In this document: positions 27,199-36,290 of the stretch, piece after piece
Numbering within the stretch: position 1 is the stretch's first letter
Layout of the letters: each line of letters starts with the position of its first letter
Assembly: GCF_900217795.1 (NCBI RefSeq)
Contig: NZ_OBMQ01000013.1
Location: forward strand, 51,490-115,489
Length of the DNA: 64,000 nt
Source of the DNA: Ureibacillus xyleni
GTDB taxonomy: Bacteria; Bacillota; Bacilli; Bacillales_A; Planococcaceae
Reading direction: 5' to 3'
Translations under genes and position numbers: made by a program
The notes under the pieces: generated by a model
Told to the model about the DNA's origin: nothing
Seen by the model: only the letters and a program-made list of their open reading frames with translations
The model's database searches: none

Positions 27199-27229
27199 AA
27201 AATCGCCCCAAAAAACATCGGGCAATTTT
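27199..27229 (-). terminator. Terminator of copB
   Basis: AAATcGCCC pairs with GGGCaATTT. The minus strand then reads into a T run. Confidence 0.7.
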
Positions 27230-27237
27230 TATTATAC

Positions 27238-29418
27238 TTACTTATTATTAATCTTCAAAAGTTGAGCGTTAATTGCACATATAATTGTACTCAATGACAT
27301 TACTGCCGCTCCAATTGCGGGTGTTATGACAATACCAGCCCCATAGAGAACACCTGCTGCAAGTGGAATTGCAAGGATATTATAGCCTGCAGCCCAGCCT
27401 AAGTTTTGAACCATTTTTCGGTGACTGGCTTTGGAAAGTTTTAATGTACTTAAGATATCAACTGGATTACTATTAACCAAGACAACATCTGCAGTTTCAA
27501 TTGCAACGTCTGTCCCAGCACCAATGGCAATACCTAAGTCTGCTTCAGCTAACGCTGGTGCATCATTCACACCATCCCCAACCATTGCTACTTTCTTTCC
27601 ACCTTCTTTTAAAGCTCTTACATTATTTGATTTTTCATGTGGTAGTACCTCGGCAATCACTTGTGTCATTCCAAGCTTTTTACCAACATAATTTGCTACT
27701 CGCTTGTTATCACCTGTCATCATGACAGTTTCAATTCCTAAATTATTTAATTCTTTTATAACTTTATAAGAAGACTCCCGAATAATATCAGCTAATGCAA
27801 TCATTCCTTGTAATAAATTATCTTTTAATACAAAGATAACCGTTTTACCTTCTTGCGCGAGTTTTTCATACGTTTTTTCATCAAATGAAATATTATTTTC
27901 TCGTAACACACCTGGACTAACGATTGCAATTTCAGAACCGCTTACTTTTGCTACAAGTCCTTTACCAGTTAAATTTTGATAGTCTGTAACTTCATAAATA
28001 TCTAAATTTCGTTTCTTGCCTTCTTTAACAATTCCCTTAGCTATTGGGTGTTCTGACTGTGTTTCCACAGAATATGCAAGTTTTAATAATTCTTCCTCAC
28101 TAACACCATCATTCGGATGAATATCTGTTACACCGAAATTTCCTTCTGTTAAAGTACCAGTTTTATCAAAAACTATTCGATTAATTCGAAAAGCACTTTC
28201 AAATGAAGTACGGTTACGTATTAATAAGCCATTTTTTGCTGCAATCGAAGTCGATCTGGATGTAACAAGTGGCGTAGCTAAACCTAGTGCATGTGGACAA
28301 GCAATAATTAATACAGTAACCATTCTCTCTAATGCAAAGTCAAAATCACCTGTAACCCACCAATACGCTAGTGTAATAATACCTGCAACTATAGCAACAT
28401 AAAATAACCATTTCGCAGCGGTATCTGCAAATCCTTGAGCTTTTGATTTCGTTTTTTCTGCATCACTGACTAATTGGATAACTTGAGCAAGATAAGTATC
28501 GCTACCCGTTTTACTAACTTTTATTTTAAGGATACCTTCCCCATTAATGGCCCCACCAATTGCATTCATTCCCGTTATTTTTTCTACAGGAACGGATTCT
28601 CCCGTTAACATCGATTCGTCTACTGTAGAATGTCCTTCAAAAATAATTCCATCTAAGGGGATTTTTTCACCTGGCTTTACTAAAATATGATCACCCGGTT
28701 TTAAATCTTCAACTGAAACATCTAGAATATTTCCAGATGCATCGATTTTATGAGCTTCTTTTGGCATTAATTTAATTAACTCTTCTAATGCTTTTGAAGC
28801 GCCCATGATAGACTTCATTTCAATCCAGTGACCTAAAAGCATAATAACGATTAAAGTAGCTAATTCGAAATAGAAGTCACTTCCTTCAATAAAGAAGGCT
28901 GTCAATGTACTATAAACATAAGCAGTAACAATTGCTAACGTAATTAATAACATCATACCCGGTGCTTTTTCTTTTATTTCACTCCATGCACCAAGTAGGA
29001 ACGTTTTTCCCCCATAGAAGAAAACAATTGTAGATAATAAGAATAATAGGAATGTATCACCTGGAAAATCCACATGATACCCAAATAACATTTGAATCAT
29101 CATCGATAAATATGATATTGGAATTGTTAGAACTAACGATACCCAAAACCGCTTTTTGAAATCACCAATCGAGTGACCATGATGTTTATCGTGCCCTCCT
29201 TCATGGTGATCATGATGGTTATGGCTACGATGCTCAGATTCATTATGCGAATGATGATTATGTTCAGGTTGAATGTGATTTCTATGCTCTTTCTCATGAT
29301 GATTGTGCCTTGCATTTACATTTTGACCATGATGTTCATGTTCCCCATGTTTATGCTGAGAATGATGTTCGGAATGCTTTTGATTATGGTTATTACCATA
29401 TTTTCCTTTTGATTCCAT
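27238..29418 (-). CDS. copB: Copper-transporting P-type ATPase CopB (CPH type)
   Basis: A 726-residue P1B-3-like ATPase. It has no HMA domain; instead residues 1-88 are extremely His-rich (HNQKHSEHHSQHKHGEHEHH and similar). The membrane motif is CPH (IACPHALGLATP), linked to Cu(II)/Cu(I) or Ag export; phosphorylation site DKTGTL and hinge GDGVNDAP are intact. With CopA, the cell would have two copper exporters of different class. The upstream region holds both a CsoR-type site (29504-29520) and a tandem box (29581-29614), so copper and an envelope signal may both act. Confidence 0.93.
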   Translation of the reverse strand: MESKGKYGNNHNQKHSEHHSQHKHGEHEHHGQNVNARHNHHEKEHRNHIQPEHNHHSHNESEHRSHNHHDHHEGGHDKHHGHSIGDFKKRFWVSLVLTIPISYLSMMIQMLFGYHVDFPGDTFLLFLLSTIVFFYGGKTFLLGAWSEIKEKAPGMMLLITLAIVTAYVYSTLTAFFIEGSDFYFELATLIVIMLLGHWIEMKSIMGASKALEELIKLMPKEAHKIDASGNILDVSVEDLKPGDHILVKPGEKIPLDGIIFEGHSTVDESMLTGESVPVEKITGMNAIGGAINGEGILKIKVSKTGSDTYLAQVIQLVSDAEKTKSKAQGFADTAAKWLFYVAIVAGIITLAYWWVTGDFDFALERMVTVLIIACPHALGLATPLVTSRSTSIAAKNGLLIRNRTSFESAFRINRIVFDKTGTLTEGNFGVTDIHPNDGVSEEELLKLAYSVETQSEHPIAKGIVKEGKKRNLDIYEVTDYQNLTGKGLVAKVSGSEIAIVSPGVLRENNISFDEKTYEKLAQEGKTVIFVLKDNLLQGMIALADIIRESSYKVIKELNNLGIETVMMTGDNKRVANYVGKKLGMTQVIAEVLPHEKSNNVRALKEGGKKVAMVGDGVNDAPALAEADLGIAIGAGTDVAIETADVVLVNSNPVDILSTLKLSKASHRKMVQNLGWAAGYNILAIPLAAGVLYGAGIVITPAIGAAVMSLSTIICAINAQLLKINNK

Positions 29419-29503
29419 CGCCCTTACTCCTTTTCAATTAATAATTTGAAAGTTTAACAGTTAAATTTTGCTTTACACTACTTAGTATTTACAACACTGC
29501 AAC

Positions 29504-29520
29504 ATACCATATATAGGTAT
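29504..29520 (-). promoter_or_regulatory. CsoR-type operator in front of copB
   Basis: ATACCATATATAGGTAT, an ATACC-N7-GGTAT dyad, lies 86 bp upstream of copB. Confidence 0.65.
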
Positions 29521-29580
29521 ATGAATTTAAGTTTGTTAACCTACAATAAATTCCTCTAGTAGTAATACTTACCAAAGTAT

Positions 29581-29614
29581 AGTGTACCTGAAAAATATGC
29601 AAAATTTATCGAGA
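29581..29614 (-). promoter_or_regulatory. Tandem-box promoter upstream of copB
   Basis: Minus strand: TCTCGATA, 3 bp, TTTGCATA, 9 bp, TACACT (29581-29586). A transcript from here would cross the CsoR-type site before reaching copB. Confidence 0.55.
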
Positions 29615-29675
29615 TTTAAATCCATTTTACATACATGATACAATCTCATAAAAAAGGAATGGGGGTTACCCATTC

Positions 29676-30596
29676 TTACCTAACAATTATACTTCCAACC
29701 ATACCCAATTCCTTATGTCCTGGAACTGTACAAACAAATTCAAATGAACCAGTGGTTGTTGGTGTAAACTTTATACTTTGTGTTTCCTTAGATTTTGCGT
29801 GTAAATGAATCATATTTTCTTTCGAACTATGTTCATGCTCTGATTGAGTGCCCTCATTAAGATTAGGTATTATTACTTCAATATCATGTTCCATATTATC
29901 CTGATTGTTTAATGTTAGATTTACTTGTTGATCCTTTTTTAAAACAATTTCCTTTGGTGTATATTTCATATTAATAGTCTGAATTGTAATATCTTTCGAA
30001 TCTATAGCCTGCTTGTCCTCTGCTATGGGATGTGAATGGTTGTTATGTATTGATGGCTCTTTGATTTTGACCTGTTTCTCTGCAAATGTTACTCCCCCCA
30101 AAAAATAAGATGCAATAAATAATCCTAATAATAAAGGCTTTAAAGTTGCCCATTTGCTTTGTAAGTTCTCTTTCCCATTTTTTCTAGGAAGAATAGCAAA
30201 TAAAAAGATTGTTGAAATTGATAAGAACAAGAAAATTCTTACTAAGGTAATTGATTGATTTTCATTTATCATTTCTCCTAACATCGCACCCATCATACCA
30301 CTCATTAATCCAGTCATTACACCCTCTAATGCAGATAACACACCAAAGTTACTACCAATTAATACCCCTGCAACAGAACCTATTATGCAAGCTAATATTG
30401 TTGAAAAAAATAAGTCACCTTGCAATGAAGCACCGAAGAGTATCCCTACTGTTAAACCAGTGTTCATACTAAAAAACATTGTTATCATCATACATTGCAT
30501 CGAATTAATTTGATTTTTTGCATTTCTAGATATTAGCAATACCAAAATTGTTAGTACTATCAGTGAGGCTAAAATGAATATTTGATAAAATCCCAT
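29676..30596 (-). CDS. Membrane protein with C-terminal cupredoxin domain
   Basis: About 306 residues: several membrane helices including glycine/methionine-rich ones (GVMTGLMSGMMGAMLGEM), then a C-terminal cupredoxin domain. Copper ligands are visible: His in NMEHDIEV and the loop C-TVPG-H-KELG-M, a type 1-like Cys-His-Met site. The frame is open to 30629, but that ATG lies within the operator; ATG 30596 after AAAGG is the better start. The 17-bp CsoR-type site at 30628-30644 implies copper induction. It may pass copper or electrons at the outer face of the membrane; this is inferred. Confidence 0.82.
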   Translation of the reverse strand: MGFYQIFILASLIVLTILVLLISRNAKNQINSMQCMMITMFFSMNTGLTVGILFGASLQGDLFFSTILACIIGSVAGVLIGSNFGVLSALEGVMTGLMSGMMGAMLGEMINENQSITLVRIFLFLSISTIFLFAILPRKNGKENLQSKWATLKPLLLGLFIASYFLGGVTFAEKQVKIKEPSIHNNHSHPIAEDKQAIDSKDITIQTINMKYTPKEIVLKKDQQVNLTLNNQDNMEHDIEVIIPNLNEGTQSEHEHSSKENMIHLHAKSKETQSIKFTPTTTGSFEFVCTVPGHKELGMVGSIIVR

Positions 30597-30627
30597 CAAT
30601 CCAACCTTTCTAACTTTTTGTAATTTC

Positions 30628-30644
30628 ATACCCTTATATGGTAT
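30628..30644 (-). promoter_or_regulatory. CsoR-type operator in front of the cupredoxin gene
   Basis: ATACCCTTATATGGTAT, an ATACC-N7-GGTAT dyad, lies 31 bp upstream of the chosen start and contains a possible -10 (TATAAG on the minus strand). Confidence 0.65.
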
Positions 30645-30856
30645 GTATGAGCTTTTGATTTAATTAAAGATTCTTATTATTACAACAAGAAACTAAACAA
30701 CTACAAGATTTATAGCGAAATTAAAGGAACTTAAACTATATATTGTCTTATTCTGCATAATTTTGTTACAAAAACGAAAAATTAAATACTACTTCTCTAT
30801 GCTAATCTTACTTTATTCATATAAAGCAATAGTTTATGAAAGGAGTAAGATAATAG

Positions 30857-31807
30857 ATGAAGAAAAGATGGTTACTACCAGTATTTGCATCCTTTATGCT
30901 TTTCACGGGTGTAGGTGCAAATAATGCAGAAGCAGCAACAGTAGCTGACTTAACAAATACAGCTAAAGATTATATCGGCGCCCCCTATAAATTTGGAGGA
31001 ACAAATATTAGTACGGGTGTTGATTGTTCAGCATATACACAATTCGTATTTTCAAAATTAGATATCTCTTTGGATCGAACTTCAAGAGCACAATATCAAC
31101 AAGGAACTTCTGTTTCAAAAAATGAATTAGAGGCGGGTGACTTGGTATTCTTTAATACTTCAGGTTCAGGTATTTCTCATGTTGGAATATACATAGGAAG
31201 TGGTAATTTTATATCAGCAACTCCAAGCTCTGGAGTAAGAATAGATAAAATCAATGATCCATATTATTGGGGCTCACGTTATGTTGGTGCTAAACGTGTA
31301 GCTCAATTTACAACAGATACTAAGGAAGATGTTAAGGTGGTAGCTAAAGAAGATGTTAGAGGAGAAGTTAAAAGTTCCGCAATTGACTTTTCTTACTATG
31401 CTTCTCGCGGAGAAGTAGCACTTAAACTTGCAGAAGCATTAGGATTGGATACTTCAGATACGAACTCACCATTTGGAGATGTAAAACCAACTTCTCAATA
31501 TGCAGGTGCAGCTACCGCATTGGAAAAGCTTGATATATTTAATGGAGATGGAAACGGTAAATTTAATCCAAGTTCACCAATTACACGTGGACAGCTTTCA
31601 AAAGTATTAGTTGAAGCTTTCGATCTAAAACAACAAGGGAATGCAGAAGTTTTCTCTGATGTTTCAACATCTCATTGGGCTAAGGATTATATTTCAATTT
31701 TATCTTCAAATAAGATTACTAATGGTAAAGGAGACGGAACATTTGGTGTAAACGACAAGGTAACATTAAAACATTTAAATGTCTTCTTAGATCGTTTAAC
31801 TAAATAA
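30857..31807 (+). CDS. NlpC/P60 endopeptidase with SLH surface-anchoring repeats
   Basis: A 316-residue secreted protein: signal peptide (about 1-26), NlpC/P60 domain with catalytic Cys in GVDCSAYTQF and His in SHVGIYIG, then S-layer homology repeats (for example YASRGEVALKLAEALG, ITRGQLSKVLVEAF). It should cut peptidoglycan stem peptides while bound to secondary cell-wall polymer. The upstream region has one good TTCTGCATA half-box at 30751-30759 but no second half or -10 at the right place, so membership in the tandem-box set is doubtful. Confidence 0.92.
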   Translation: MKKRWLLPVFASFMLFTGVGANNAEAATVADLTNTAKDYIGAPYKFGGTNISTGVDCSAYTQFVFSKLDISLDRTSRAQYQQGTSVSKNELEAGDLVFFNTSGSGISHVGIYIGSGNFISATPSSGVRIDKINDPYYWGSRYVGAKRVAQFTTDTKEDVKVVAKEDVRGEVKSSAIDFSYYASRGEVALKLAEALGLDTSDTNSPFGDVKPTSQYAGAATALEKLDIFNGDGNGKFNPSSPITRGQLSKVLVEAFDLKQQGNAEVFSDVSTSHWAKDYISILSSNKITNGKGDGTFGVNDKVTLKHLNVFLDRLTK

Positions 31808-31812
31808 AACAT

Positions 31813-31852
31813 AAAATAGGACATCTCAACTAGGTTAATGATGTCCTATTTT
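31813..31852 (+). terminator. Terminator of the NlpC/P60-SLH gene
   Basis: AAAATAGGACATC pairs perfectly with GATGTCCTATTTT, followed by further Ts. Confidence 0.85.
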
Positions 31853-31941
31853 TTACTTCCCCTCAAAAAGTTAATACAAGTGGTACACTAACATTAATTG
31901 GTTCATAATCATTTTCATATCTAGACTTTTAATTCAAACAA

Positions 31942-31968
31942 AAAATCCCTCTAAAGATGAGGGATTTT
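31942..31968 (-). terminator. Terminator of the copper-storage-like gene
   Basis: AAAATCCCTC pairs with GAGGGATTTT. Confidence 0.8.
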
Positions 31969-31971
31969 AAA

Positions 31972-32313
31972 TTATGCCATACTTCTACAAGCTTCTGCAC
32001 ACTCACGGCAGATTTTTGCGCATTCTTGGCAATGAGCATCTTGAAATTTTTCACAATGAGAAGCACATGATTCACAAATTTCTGCACATAGTTTACAGAA
32101 TTGCTTAGACATAGCGCTATTTCGTGACATTAAAGCTACTGCTTGAAAACAAATTTCTGCACAATCATTCAGCATTTGAATACAATGGATTCTAGCTTGT
32201 ACATCCGGCTCTTGTAAGCAAGCTGTAGTACATTCTTCGCAAGCTCTTGCACACTTAATACATAACTCAATGCAGTGGTCCATATTAGATGGCGACATTG
32301 ATAAAATACCCAT
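31972..32313 (-). CDS. Cys-rich four-helix bundle copper-binding protein (DUF326/Csp-like)
   Basis: A 113-residue helical protein with about 18 cysteines, mostly as CxxxC or CxxC steps on the helices (for example CIELCIKCARACEECTTAC and CKLCAEICESCASHC). This is the pattern of DUF326 and of cytosolic copper-storage proteins (Csp3), which hold many Cu(I) ions in the bundle core. There is no signal peptide, so it should be cytosolic. ATG 32313 follows AAAGGAGGAG; the frame is open further upstream only through the ribosome site. Confidence 0.88.
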   Translation of the reverse strand: MGILSMSPSNMDHCIELCIKCARACEECTTACLQEPDVQARIHCIQMLNDCAEICFQAVALMSRNSAMSKQFCKLCAEICESCASHCEKFQDAHCQECAKICRECAEACRSMA

Positions 32314-32583
32314 AACAAGAACTCCTCCTTTCAATTATGGAATCAGGTTCATTATTTACTTTTCTACTATGGGTTATTCACAATTTAGGTTAAAAAATAC
32401 TGAGATATTAGATATATGCAGATCGATAATCCCTATTTTTTATCCGAGTCTTTTATATTATCGCATTCTTCTTTTTTCATAATATAAATCAATCTGGGTT
32501 GCCAAACGATTCGCCAATTTAATATCTGAAGTTTCTAACTCGTTCACAGTCACAGTAATGCTAGAATCTTCGGAAAATATTTA

Positions 32584-34023
32584 TTAGTAGTTATTTGCAC
32601 ATGCTGACATATTTTCTTTAGTAGTCTGTGGATGACAGTAGGCTTCTGGTTCTGGCCCCTTTTCAAGTGCCATCCATTTATTTCTTTGAAATCTAACTAC
32701 TAAGACAATAGATCTAAAAACTATGTCAATACCTATGGCAATCCAAACACCTGCTAGCCCCCATTCTAGTGTGATAGCAAGTACATAAACCAGAACTGTA
32801 CGGATTGCCCACATACCGATAGCTGTTAGGTACATAGGGAATTTCGTATTATTTGCTCCTTGAAATGCTCCTGTAAGAATTAAAAGAATCGCTAGGAAGG
32901 GTTGGAATACTCCTGAAATTTTTAATGCAGTACCAATATCTTTGATAACAGCATCATCCTGAGTAAAGAAACTTCCTGCCCAATCTCCCAGAAAGAAAAG
33001 CATTACACCAAGTAAAGTCATTAAGCCCAAGCCAAGAAAAGTAGATAGCTTTGCATAGCGTTTTGCCTCATCATATCTACCAGCACCAATCTGTTGTCCT
33101 ACAAGAATAGTTGCAGCTGTGGCAAAACCGTATCCAGTCATATAGGAAAAGACCTCCACATTACTTGCAATTTGGTGTGCAGCGAAAGCATTGGTTCCTA
33201 GAGCGACAATAAACCCAAAGTAAACAATTTGTCCTGCTCGCATTAGGAGCCTTTCACCAGCTGCTGGTGCTCCGAGTGTAGTTAATTCTAATAAGTGGAC
33301 CTTATCCGGTTTCCAATAATCTCTTCTAAAAGCAAGAACCTTTGATTTATTTATAAAATAAAGAAGTAACAAACTTCCAATCAACCTTGAAATTACGGTT
33401 GCTAATCCAACACCAATAATACCCATTTCAGGAATAAACAATAATCCAAAAATTAGTACATAATCTAGAATGGCATTTAGGATATTAATGATGATGCTGA
33501 CATACATTGGAGACTTTGTATCCCCAGCTCCTCTTAAAATTGCGCTTAAAACGAACATCAGTGACATAAAAATCGAGGGGATACCAACGATTCTAAAATA
33601 TAATGCTCCTAGTTCCAAAACGTCACTTTTAATTCCCATCAATTTGAGTAAAGGCTCTGCAAAGATAAGTGTTAGAACACCTGTAAAGAGCCCAAAGAGA
33701 ATAGCTATTACAATAGATTGCTGAGATATATGCCGAGCTTTTTCCGGAAGATTGGCCCCAAGGAAATTAGCAATCCTTACATTTGAGGCTACCCCTATAG
33801 CCATGAACAAAGCAAAATAAATTGCTAAAATTGCATTCGTTACTCCAACTGCTGAAACAGCAGACAAGCTTATTTTCGAAACAAAATAAGTATCTACAAA
33901 ACCCAGTACAGTCTGAAAGAAATTTTCTATAACTGCTGGTATAGCAAGAATTATAATAAGCTTTAATCTGGCTTTGTTAGTATTTGGTGCTATACCATTG
34001 TTAGCCTCTTGATGTTCCTTCAC
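32584..34023 (-). CDS. MATE-family multidrug/cation efflux transporter
   Basis: A 479-residue protein with 12 predicted membrane helices and two homologous halves, typical of NorM/DinF-like MATE antiporters that export drugs or organic cations using Na+ or H+ gradients. The GTG start at 34023 follows AAAGGAGAGG. The C-terminus (CHPQTTKENMSACANNY) is a short polar tail. No box or operator was found upstream. The substrate cannot be deduced. Confidence 0.9.
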   Translation of the reverse strand: MKEHQEANNGIAPNTNKARLKLIIILAIPAVIENFFQTVLGFVDTYFVSKISLSAVSAVGVTNAILAIYFALFMAIGVASNVRIANFLGANLPEKARHISQQSIVIAILFGLFTGVLTLIFAEPLLKLMGIKSDVLELGALYFRIVGIPSIFMSLMFVLSAILRGAGDTKSPMYVSIIINILNAILDYVLIFGLLFIPEMGIIGVGLATVISRLIGSLLLLYFINKSKVLAFRRDYWKPDKVHLLELTTLGAPAAGERLLMRAGQIVYFGFIVALGTNAFAAHQIASNVEVFSYMTGYGFATAATILVGQQIGAGRYDEAKRYAKLSTFLGLGLMTLLGVMLFFLGDWAGSFFTQDDAVIKDIGTALKISGVFQPFLAILLILTGAFQGANNTKFPMYLTAIGMWAIRTVLVYVLAITLEWGLAGVWIAIGIDIVFRSIVLVVRFQRNKWMALEKGPEPEAYCHPQTTKENMSACANNY

Positions 34024-34085
34024 ATATTACCTCTCCTTTAAGCTTGGCGTTCTATGACGAAAAGTAAATGGAAAAGAGTACTTTA

Positions 34086-34865
34086 TTAGTTACTTGGTAC
34101 CTGAATAACAAAGGGAACCGTATACACTGCTCCTTTGTATTTGAATTGTCCCCAAATTTTATATATACCTGGTTCAGGGAAGGAAGTCATATAGGATACA
34201 ATAGGCCCAGTTATCTTCTCATCAGTTGGATGGACATGCAGGAATTTTTTTAAATCTTCACTTACTATAACCACATGACCTGCGGATCCAAGATAAGGTT
34301 CAAGTTGTGTAATTGGTTCTTTACCGTCTTTTTTTGTTATAGTGAAAGTCATATTAATATCATGATTTGCTACCAAGCTATCGAACTTTAATTCAAAGGC
34401 AAGGTCCTTTATCGTTTTGTTCAAATCTTCATCTAGCTTAATTTGTGAAATAGATTTTTCATTTCCAACTTGGATTTCAAATGACTTCAGCTGTTGTGCA
34501 CCACCCTCAGGCATAAAATCTGCAAATAACTTATAGGTATCTGAATGGGGAAAATGCGTTGAAACTTTAAATTCTCCCTCTCTTTTATATTCCGGGTGAA
34601 GGTGTTGAAAACTACTTAGGTCTTTACTGATTGCCAATAAATGCATTTGTTTTTCATGGACTATAGCAAAGGCTGTAGTCGGAGCTCCGTTTTTATTTTT
34701 TACTGTTATTACAATTTCTACTTCTTCACCCTGCGATATCACCAAGGGGTTTACTTTCCAATCTACATTTACTTTTTCAGTAACACTTTTCCCATGCTGG
34801 CTATTATGGCTCCCTCCATGTTGCATATGTTCATTATTCTGCTCCTGTAGACTGTCTTGATTCAT
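34086..34865 (-). CDS. His-rich YtkA-like beta-sandwich protein without signal peptide
   Basis: A 259-residue protein with two repeated beta domains. Each contains a His-Pro element (FQHLHPEYKREGEF; FLHVHPTDEKITGP) and a closing segment (YKLFADFMPEGG; YKIWGQFKYKG), as in YtkA/FixH-type or secreted copper-associated proteins. Homologues of this kind usually have a signal or lipobox, but here the start is MNQDSLQEQNNEHMQHGGSH with no hydrophobic stretch. Either the protein is cytosolic or the exported N-terminus was lost. ATG 34865 follows AAGGAG at about 10 bp. The family call is tentative. Confidence 0.65.
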   Translation of the reverse strand: MNQDSLQEQNNEHMQHGGSHNSQHGKSVTEKVNVDWKVNPLVISQGEEVEIVITVKNKNGAPTTAFAIVHEKQMHLLAISKDLSSFQHLHPEYKREGEFKVSTHFPHSDTYKLFADFMPEGGAQQLKSFEIQVGNEKSISQIKLDEDLNKTIKDLAFELKFDSLVANHDINMTFTITKKDGKEPITQLEPYLGSAGHVVIVSEDLKKFLHVHPTDEKITGPIVSYMTSFPEPGIYKIWGQFKYKGAVYTVPFVIQVPSN

Positions 34866-35099
34866 CTTCCATTCACTCCTTGAAATAGAATGTAGTTATA
34901 CTAAAATCTGTTATCAAATGCCCCTTGGGATATTTAATAACAAATTTCACCTAACTTTCTTAAAGTATCTCCATATTATCCTTCAATAATTCTATTTCTT
35001 AGAGAGTATACAAGATGGTTTGTTAATTCGTTCGTTACGCAGATGACTGCAACATTTACGTGAAAAGTGAACATATAAGATCGAGAAAATAAACCAATA

Positions 35100-35400
35100 T
35101 CTTATTGGATGTGTGGTTATTTTGCGCTAGCAGATACACCTAGTATCTTCAAGTTGTTAGATAGTTGGATTAAAAGAAGATTGAGAATGTGCCTATGGAA
35201 GAAATCTCGAACAAGAGTCAGAAACTTTACCCACTTAAAGGTTATTATGGAAAAACATACGAGTAGGGAATACCTGGAAAGGGTACTAGCGCATTTCTAA
35301 AATCCCCATATTACACAGAACCCTCGGCAATCCGTATTGGGAAAGCCAAGGGCTGAAAAGTCTGCAAGTTCGTTATGAAACTTTGCGTTATTCATCTTAA
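35100..35400 (+). pseudogene. Group II intron maturase, C-terminal fragment
   Basis: The first frame reads GYFALADTPSIFKLLDSWIKRRLRMCLWKK, which matches the maturase/endonuclease region (WIRRRLRMCxWK). After a frameshift near 35245 a second frame continues GNTWKGY-stop-RISKIPILHRTLGNPYWESQGLKSLQVRYETLRYSS to TAA 35400, the usual RT C-terminus. The stop replaces the Trp in GYWRIS (TGG to TAG). It is not functional. Confidence 0.8.
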
Positions 35401-35475
35401 TTGAATCTCCATAGACGGATCTGTACGTACTGTGATGGGAGGGGGCAGGGAGTTAATCACTCTCTCCTACTCGAT
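35100..35475 (+). mobile_element. 3' remnant of a group II intron
   Basis: The region encodes the C-terminal part of a group II intron reverse transcriptase/maturase, broken by a frameshift and a stop, followed at 35401-35475 by the structured 3' end of the intron, including ...GTACGTACTGTGATGGGAGG and the closing CTCCTACTCGATT typical of these introns. No 5' end (GTGCG-like) or upstream domains are present. It is a dead relic marking an old insertion and deletion. Confidence 0.8.
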
Positions 35476-35533
35476 TAATTTCTTACTAATTGTGTTTTGT
35501 TAAATTGCATTTTGCACCTCAAAACCGAACCCG

Positions 35534-36268
35534 TTATATTCCCCAATAAGTAATAGTATCCAAAATACCAATGATAATCAGCATAACTCCAGCAACCCTT
35601 TGTATTACGCTTCCAACCTTCATACTCTTTTTCATAATTAAACCTTTTACATCAAAGTACCAAATAAGTCCTAAGATAATGATAAGTGGAATAGATGTCG
35701 CCACACCGAATATTGCAGGCAGTACTAACCCATAGGAAGTTGATACGACTGTAGGCATTAACCAAACAAAGAAAAGTACAAACATTGTTGGACAGAATGC
35801 AATGGCAAAACTGGCTCCTAAAAGAAATGAGCCTAATTTTCCCTTTTTTAAACTCATTGGTATATGAATAGTTAAACGGTCTAAAAATTTAAATTTTAAA
35901 AATCCTAGCAGTACAAATCCTGTAATAATTAATAATGGACCGATTGCCTTACGAAATATTGGAAAGTATTCTGTAATTTTTGATTCAAACGATTGTCCGA
36001 AAAACCATGCTAACAAACCAATCACACTATAAACTACTACTTTTCCAGTAATAAAAGAGGCAATTGCCCCCCAATTGTTATTCATTTGAATTGTTCGGTT
36101 TCCATATAGAGTAATAGCACTGATATTTCCAGTTAGCTGGCATGGTGCGGCAGCCCCGATTAATCCCAGTAAAAGCGCTATAATAATTGGAGAATGACTA
36201 TATGAATTTAAAAAAACAGACACTGGCTCGCTTATTATTTGACTTATTTGAGACAAAAAACTATACAT
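35534..36268 (-). CDS. CcdA/DsbD-like transmembrane protein
   Basis: A 244-residue protein with about six membrane helices. Conserved Cys are in GAAAPCQLTGN and in IAFCPTMFVLF, as in the transmembrane electron-transfer domain of CcdA/DsbD; some annotations place such proteins in the UreH/SafE group. It is the last gene of the six-gene leftward run that starts with ccdA2 and contains the two-component system. Likely role: moving reducing power across the membrane for copper or thiol chemistry, by inference. Confidence 0.82.
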   Translation of the reverse strand: MYSFLSQISQIISEPVSVFLNSYSHSPIIIALLLGLIGAAAPCQLTGNISAITLYGNRTIQMNNNWGAIASFITGKVVVYSVIGLLAWFFGQSFESKITEYFPIFRKAIGPLLIITGFVLLGFLKFKFLDRLTIHIPMSLKKGKLGSFLLGASFAIAFCPTMFVLFFVWLMPTVVSTSYGLVLPAIFGVATSIPLIIILGLIWYFDVKGLIMKKSMKVGSVIQRVAGVMLIIIGILDTITYWGI

Positions 36269-36290
36269 TTATTGTCACCTTCTATACTTA

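Noticed and set aside
30751..30770. Tandem box upstream of the NlpC/P60-SLH gene
   Set aside because: Only the first half-site matches; the second half and the -10 are absent, so it was not counted in the regulon.
32401..32420. ATATGCAGA upstream of the Csp-like gene as a tandem box
   Set aside because: A single half-site without the 11-bp partner or a -10 at the fixed distance.
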